DNA of 64,000 bases from Geothermobacter hydrogeniphilus (lineage in GTDB: Bacteria; Desulfobacterota; Desulfuromonadia; Desulfuromonadales; Geothermobacteraceae). The notes beneath the pieces are model-generated. The model was not told the origin of the DNA. It did no database searches and was given only the letters and a program-made list of their open reading frames with translations. A program made the translations under genes and the position numbers. Shown in pieces: positions 61,834 through 64,000 of the stretch; the stretch's first letter is position 1; every line of letters starts with the position of its first letter. The stretch spans positions 31,488 to 95,487 of the forward strand of contig NZ_PPFX01000010.1 of the NCBI RefSeq assembly GCF_002898515.1. The letters are read 5' to 3'.

Positions 61834-62682
61834 TCAGGCCGCATGTTCCGGTTCGGGCCTGGATTCCGCTGCCTTGAAACTGCTCCCCTCCGGATAGCCG
61901 AGCGCAAAATCACGGATGCACTTGGTGGGGCACTTCTCAATGCCCGGGGCCGCATCCTGCTCCTGTTCATAGACCACCCGGGCGAGAAAATCCTCGATGA
62001 GATAGGCTCCCGGTGCCGTCTTCTTGCAGATCTGGCAGCCGATGCAGCCGACCTCGCAATACTTGCGCACCACGGCACCCTTGTCATGGCTGTTGCAGAG
62101 GACATGAACCGTCGCAGGACGGGGGGTCATGGCGATGACGTTGCGCGGGCAGGCGGCAACACACTTCTTACAGCCGGTACACTTGTCGCGGCTGATCACG
62201 GCGATGCCGTCAGCGGTCATTTCAATCGCACCGAAGGGGCAGACCCGCTCACAGCTGCCGAGGCCGAGGCATCCGCCCGGACAGGTCTTCGGGCCGTCTG
62301 CAATACGCTGGGCGGCATTGCAATCCTGCAGACCGAGATAATGAAACTTGTTTTTGGCCTTGCGGTTGTCCCCCTGGCAGCGCACCACCGCCACCTGCGG
62401 CACCATCGCCTCGGCGGCAACCCCCATGATCGCAGCAATCGCTTCAATGGTCGCCTGACCACCGGGACTGCAGAGATTGGCGGGAACCCCCTCTTCAACA
62501 ACGGCCTTGGCATAAGCACTACAGCCGGGCAGACCACAGGCCCCGCAATTGGCTCCGGAGAGAACCTCGAGAATCGCCGCTTCGCGCGGGTCAACCTCGA
62601 CGGCAAACTTTTTCGCCGCCACCCCCAGGGCGACTGCTGCCGCCAGGCCGATGCCACCCAGACTAATAACTGCTGCAATCAT
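61834..62682 (-). CDS. rnfB: Rnf complex subunit B
   Basis: Ferredoxin-accepting subunit: one N-terminal membrane helix, then a [4Fe-4S] domain of the Fdx type (GANCGACGLPGCSAYAKAV), a central block (CPGGCLGLGSCERVCPFGAI) and further ferredoxin pairs (CTGCKKCVAACP, CIGCQICKKTAPG). 282 residues. The start at 62682 has AGGGA 9 nt upstream; the preceding open frame reaches into the rnfA stop region. Confidence 0.95.
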   Translation of the reverse strand: MIAAVISLGGIGLAAAVALGVAAKKFAVEVDPREAAILEVLSGANCGACGLPGCSAYAKAVVEEGVPANLCSPGGQATIEAIAAIMGVAAEAMVPQVAVVRCQGDNRKAKNKFHYLGLQDCNAAQRIADGPKTCPGGCLGLGSCERVCPFGAIEMTADGIAVISRDKCTGCKKCVAACPRNVIAMTPRPATVHVLCNSHDKGAVVRKYCEVGCIGCQICKKTAPGAYLIEDFLARVVYEQEQDAAPGIEKCPTKCIRDFALGYPEGSSFKAAESRPEPEHAA

Positions 62683-62695
62683 GTTGTCTCGTCCC

Positions 62696-63277
62696 TTATC
62701 CCTTGACCAGACCGGCAAAACCCATGAACGCCAGTGAGAGCAGTCCCGCCGTTACCAAAGCGATTGCCGTACCACGAAAACTTTTCGGCACCGGGCAAAG
62801 GTCGATCCTCTCACGCAAACCGGCAAAGAGAACCATGGCGAGGGTAAAACCGAGGGCCGCACCGATCGCAAAGACAACACTTTCCAGAAAACTGTAACCC
62901 TTCTGGATATTGAGTACTGCCAAACCGAGAACGGCGCAATTTGTTGTAATCAGGGGCAAAAAAATGCCGAGAGACTGGTAGAGAACCGGGCTGACCTTCT
63001 GAATGACCATCTCCACCAGCTGCACCAGGGAGGCAATCACGAGTATAAAGGCGATGGTCTGCAGATACTCGATATTGAAGGGAATCAGAATGAAGTACTG
63101 AATCAGCCAGGTCACCACGGCCGCAACGGTCATGACGAAGGTCACCGCCATGCCCATGCCAAGCGCCGTCTCAACCTTCTTCGACACCCCGAGGAAGGGA
63201 CAAATACCGAGAAACCGCGCCAGAACAAAGTTGTTGACGAAGATCGCGCTGATCAGAATGAGGATCAGTTCAACCAT
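62696..63277 (-). CDS. rnfA: Rnf complex subunit A
   Basis: 193-residue six-helix membrane subunit, first gene of rnf[33 protein letters not shown] and [15 protein letters not shown] carry the cysteines of the RnfA/E membrane cluster. The start at 63277 (MVELILIL) has AGGAG 11 nt upstream; the open frame continues upstream through the promoter and is not coding. Confidence 0.95.
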   Translation of the reverse strand: MVELILILISAIFVNNFVLARFLGICPFLGVSKKVETALGMGMAVTFVMTVAAVVTWLIQYFILIPFNIEYLQTIAFILVIASLVQLVEMVIQKVSPVLYQSLGIFLPLITTNCAVLGLAVLNIQKGYSFLESVVFAIGAALGFTLAMVLFAGLRERIDLCPVPKSFRGTAIALVTAGLLSLAFMGFAGLVKG

Positions 63278-63314
63278 AACTATGCACACTCCTGAAAAAT
63301 GGCCAGACCAGACC

Positions 63315-63343
63315 TTATAAAACAGCGGACCGGCAGCTGTCAA
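63315..63343 (-). promoter_or_regulatory. sigma70-like promoter of the rnf operon
   Basis: On the minus strand TTGACA (63338-63343), a 17-nt spacer and TTATAA (63315-63320), giving a leader of about 30 nt before rnfA. This is the best match to the sigma70 consensus among the sites I noted. Confidence 0.7.
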
Positions 63344-63420
63344 ATGAATACTTATTCCATCCGACCAAACCAAGAAATGTAAATTGTCGTTACGTTCCAG
63401 GGTCTTGCATAAATACACCA

Positions 63421-63449
63421 GGGGGTGTTCCCCTCCTGGAAACACCCCC
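63421..63449. terminator. hairpin between the SCP2-like gene and the rnf promoter
   Basis: GGGGGTGTT (63421-63429) pairs perfectly with AACACCCCC (63441-63449) around an 11-nt loop. No clear T-run follows on the minus strand, so termination of the upstream gene is plausible but unproven. The rest of 63450-63602 shows nothing recognisable. Confidence 0.4.
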
Positions 63450-63602
63450 GCTGACAATGATATTTTCGGTCTTGCACCGAGCCCGCACCTGAAACAATGA
63501 GTTTATACCGGGCACCGGGCGCAAGCGCCTGGCGCGAATGCTCTTTTCAATAACCTGAGACGCTCCGAACAGCCCACGGCAAAGGGTTCACTGTCGCAGG
63601 GT

Positions 63603-63911
63603 TCAGATCTTCCCGCAGGCTTTCAACAAATCCTGCAGGGCCGCCGGATTGTTCGACCTGATCGAGCCTGAGAGAAAATCCTTCACCCCCGGCACATAAC
63701 TTTCATGCCAGATCCTGGCCAGAAATGCGTAACTGGTCTTGCAGACGCAATCCGCCGTCTCCGTCGCCTTGCCATCCACAACCCGGCAACCGTCGGCCGA
63801 CAGAAAAACCGTTTTTCTGGCCTCGTCGACGGAAAAATAGTAGCTGGTCTCCTTTGCCACCTTCGTCGCGTCGCACTGCTGTTCCATGTCATGGAATAAC
63901 TGGTCAATCAT
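63603..63911 (-). CDS. small SCP2-like (sterol carrier fold) protein
   Basis: 102 residues, cytosolic. VDEARKTVFLSADGCRVVDGK, then ADCVCKTSYAFLARIWH and GVKDFLSGSIRSNNPAALQDLLKACG, follow the SCP2 lipid-binding pattern of alternating strands and a final helix; assigned by pattern only. The start at 63911 (MIDQLFHDME) has AAGGGG 8 nt upstream; residues upstream of it are not credible. Ligand and role unknown. Confidence 0.7.
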   Translation of the reverse strand: MIDQLFHDMEQQCDATKVAKETSYYFSVDEARKTVFLSADGCRVVDGKATETADCVCKTSYAFLARIWHESYVPGVKDFLSGSIRSNNPAALQDLLKACGKI

Positions 63912-64000
63912 AAATCTACCCCTTAAATTCCAAAATCGGCCAAGAGCTAAAGGTAAAGGCACAAGCGGCCAAGGGACTCCCTTTCGCCTTTGGCCCTTAG

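Noticed and set aside
63278..63457. N-terminal extension of RnfA by 60 residues.
   Set aside because: The extension runs through the -10/-35 promoter and the hairpin; RnfA proteins start at MVELxLIL-like sequences.

Overview
The window looks like a GC-rich deltaproteobacterium of the Desulfuromonadales type (Geobacter, Pelobacter or Desulfuromonas relatives). The basis is gene content: a complete 14-subunit nuo operon whose NuoF carries extra ferredoxin domains, the futalosine route to menaquinone (mqnC, mqnE, a UbiA-type prenyltransferase), an Rnf complex and a class II fumarase. This is family-level inference; no marker was searched.

Region 1 (1-20.5 kb, all minus strand) is one continuous, tightly overlapping biosynthetic cluster, cut off at the left window edge. 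It encodes five ketosynthase-fold proteins (one without the catalytic cysteine), two acyl carrier proteins, a ketoreductase, two hot-dog dehydratases, a thioesterase, two acyltransferases, a lipid-type glycosyltransferase, a LolA-like protein, an MMPL exporter and a DUF3261 lipoprotein. This is the full toolkit of aryl-polyene-type lipids. Unusually, it also has three consecutive B12-binding radical SAM enzymes and a CrtI-like FAD oxidoreductase, a combination proposed for ladderane-type lipids. The product is unknown. A sigma70-like promoter at about 20.54 kb could drive the whole run.

Region 2 (20.5-26.4 kb) is mobile-DNA territory next to tRNA genes. It holds an AlpA-type regulator and a DUF3987/YfjI gene split by an IS110-family (IS1111-like) element, flanked by 20-bp direct repeats. 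It also has a palindromic MITE-like repeat, iteron-like repeats, tRNA-Arg(ACG), a lipoprotein gene, and two tRNA-Ser genes interleaved with a duplicated element.

Region 3 (26.4-39.6 kb) is housekeeping: serS, an HD-domain phosphohydrolase, an EamA-type transporter, fumC, rnd, mutY, hisC, mqnC, mqnE, ubiX, a ubiA-type gene and a small unknown gene. The five gaps from mutY to the ubiA gene each carry a periodic repeat element, and other repeat elements lie near serS and the EamA gene.

Region 4 (39.6-55.6 kb) is the nuoA-N operon on the minus strand, with a zinc-ribbon TPR protein inserted between nuoG and nuoH. A sigma70-like promoter and a perfect 16-bp palindrome lie upstream of nuoA. Region 5 (55.9-64 kb) has a hybrid histidine kinase, a decayed PAS-GGDEF gene, the rnfABCDGE operon with its own promoter, and a small SCP2-like gene.
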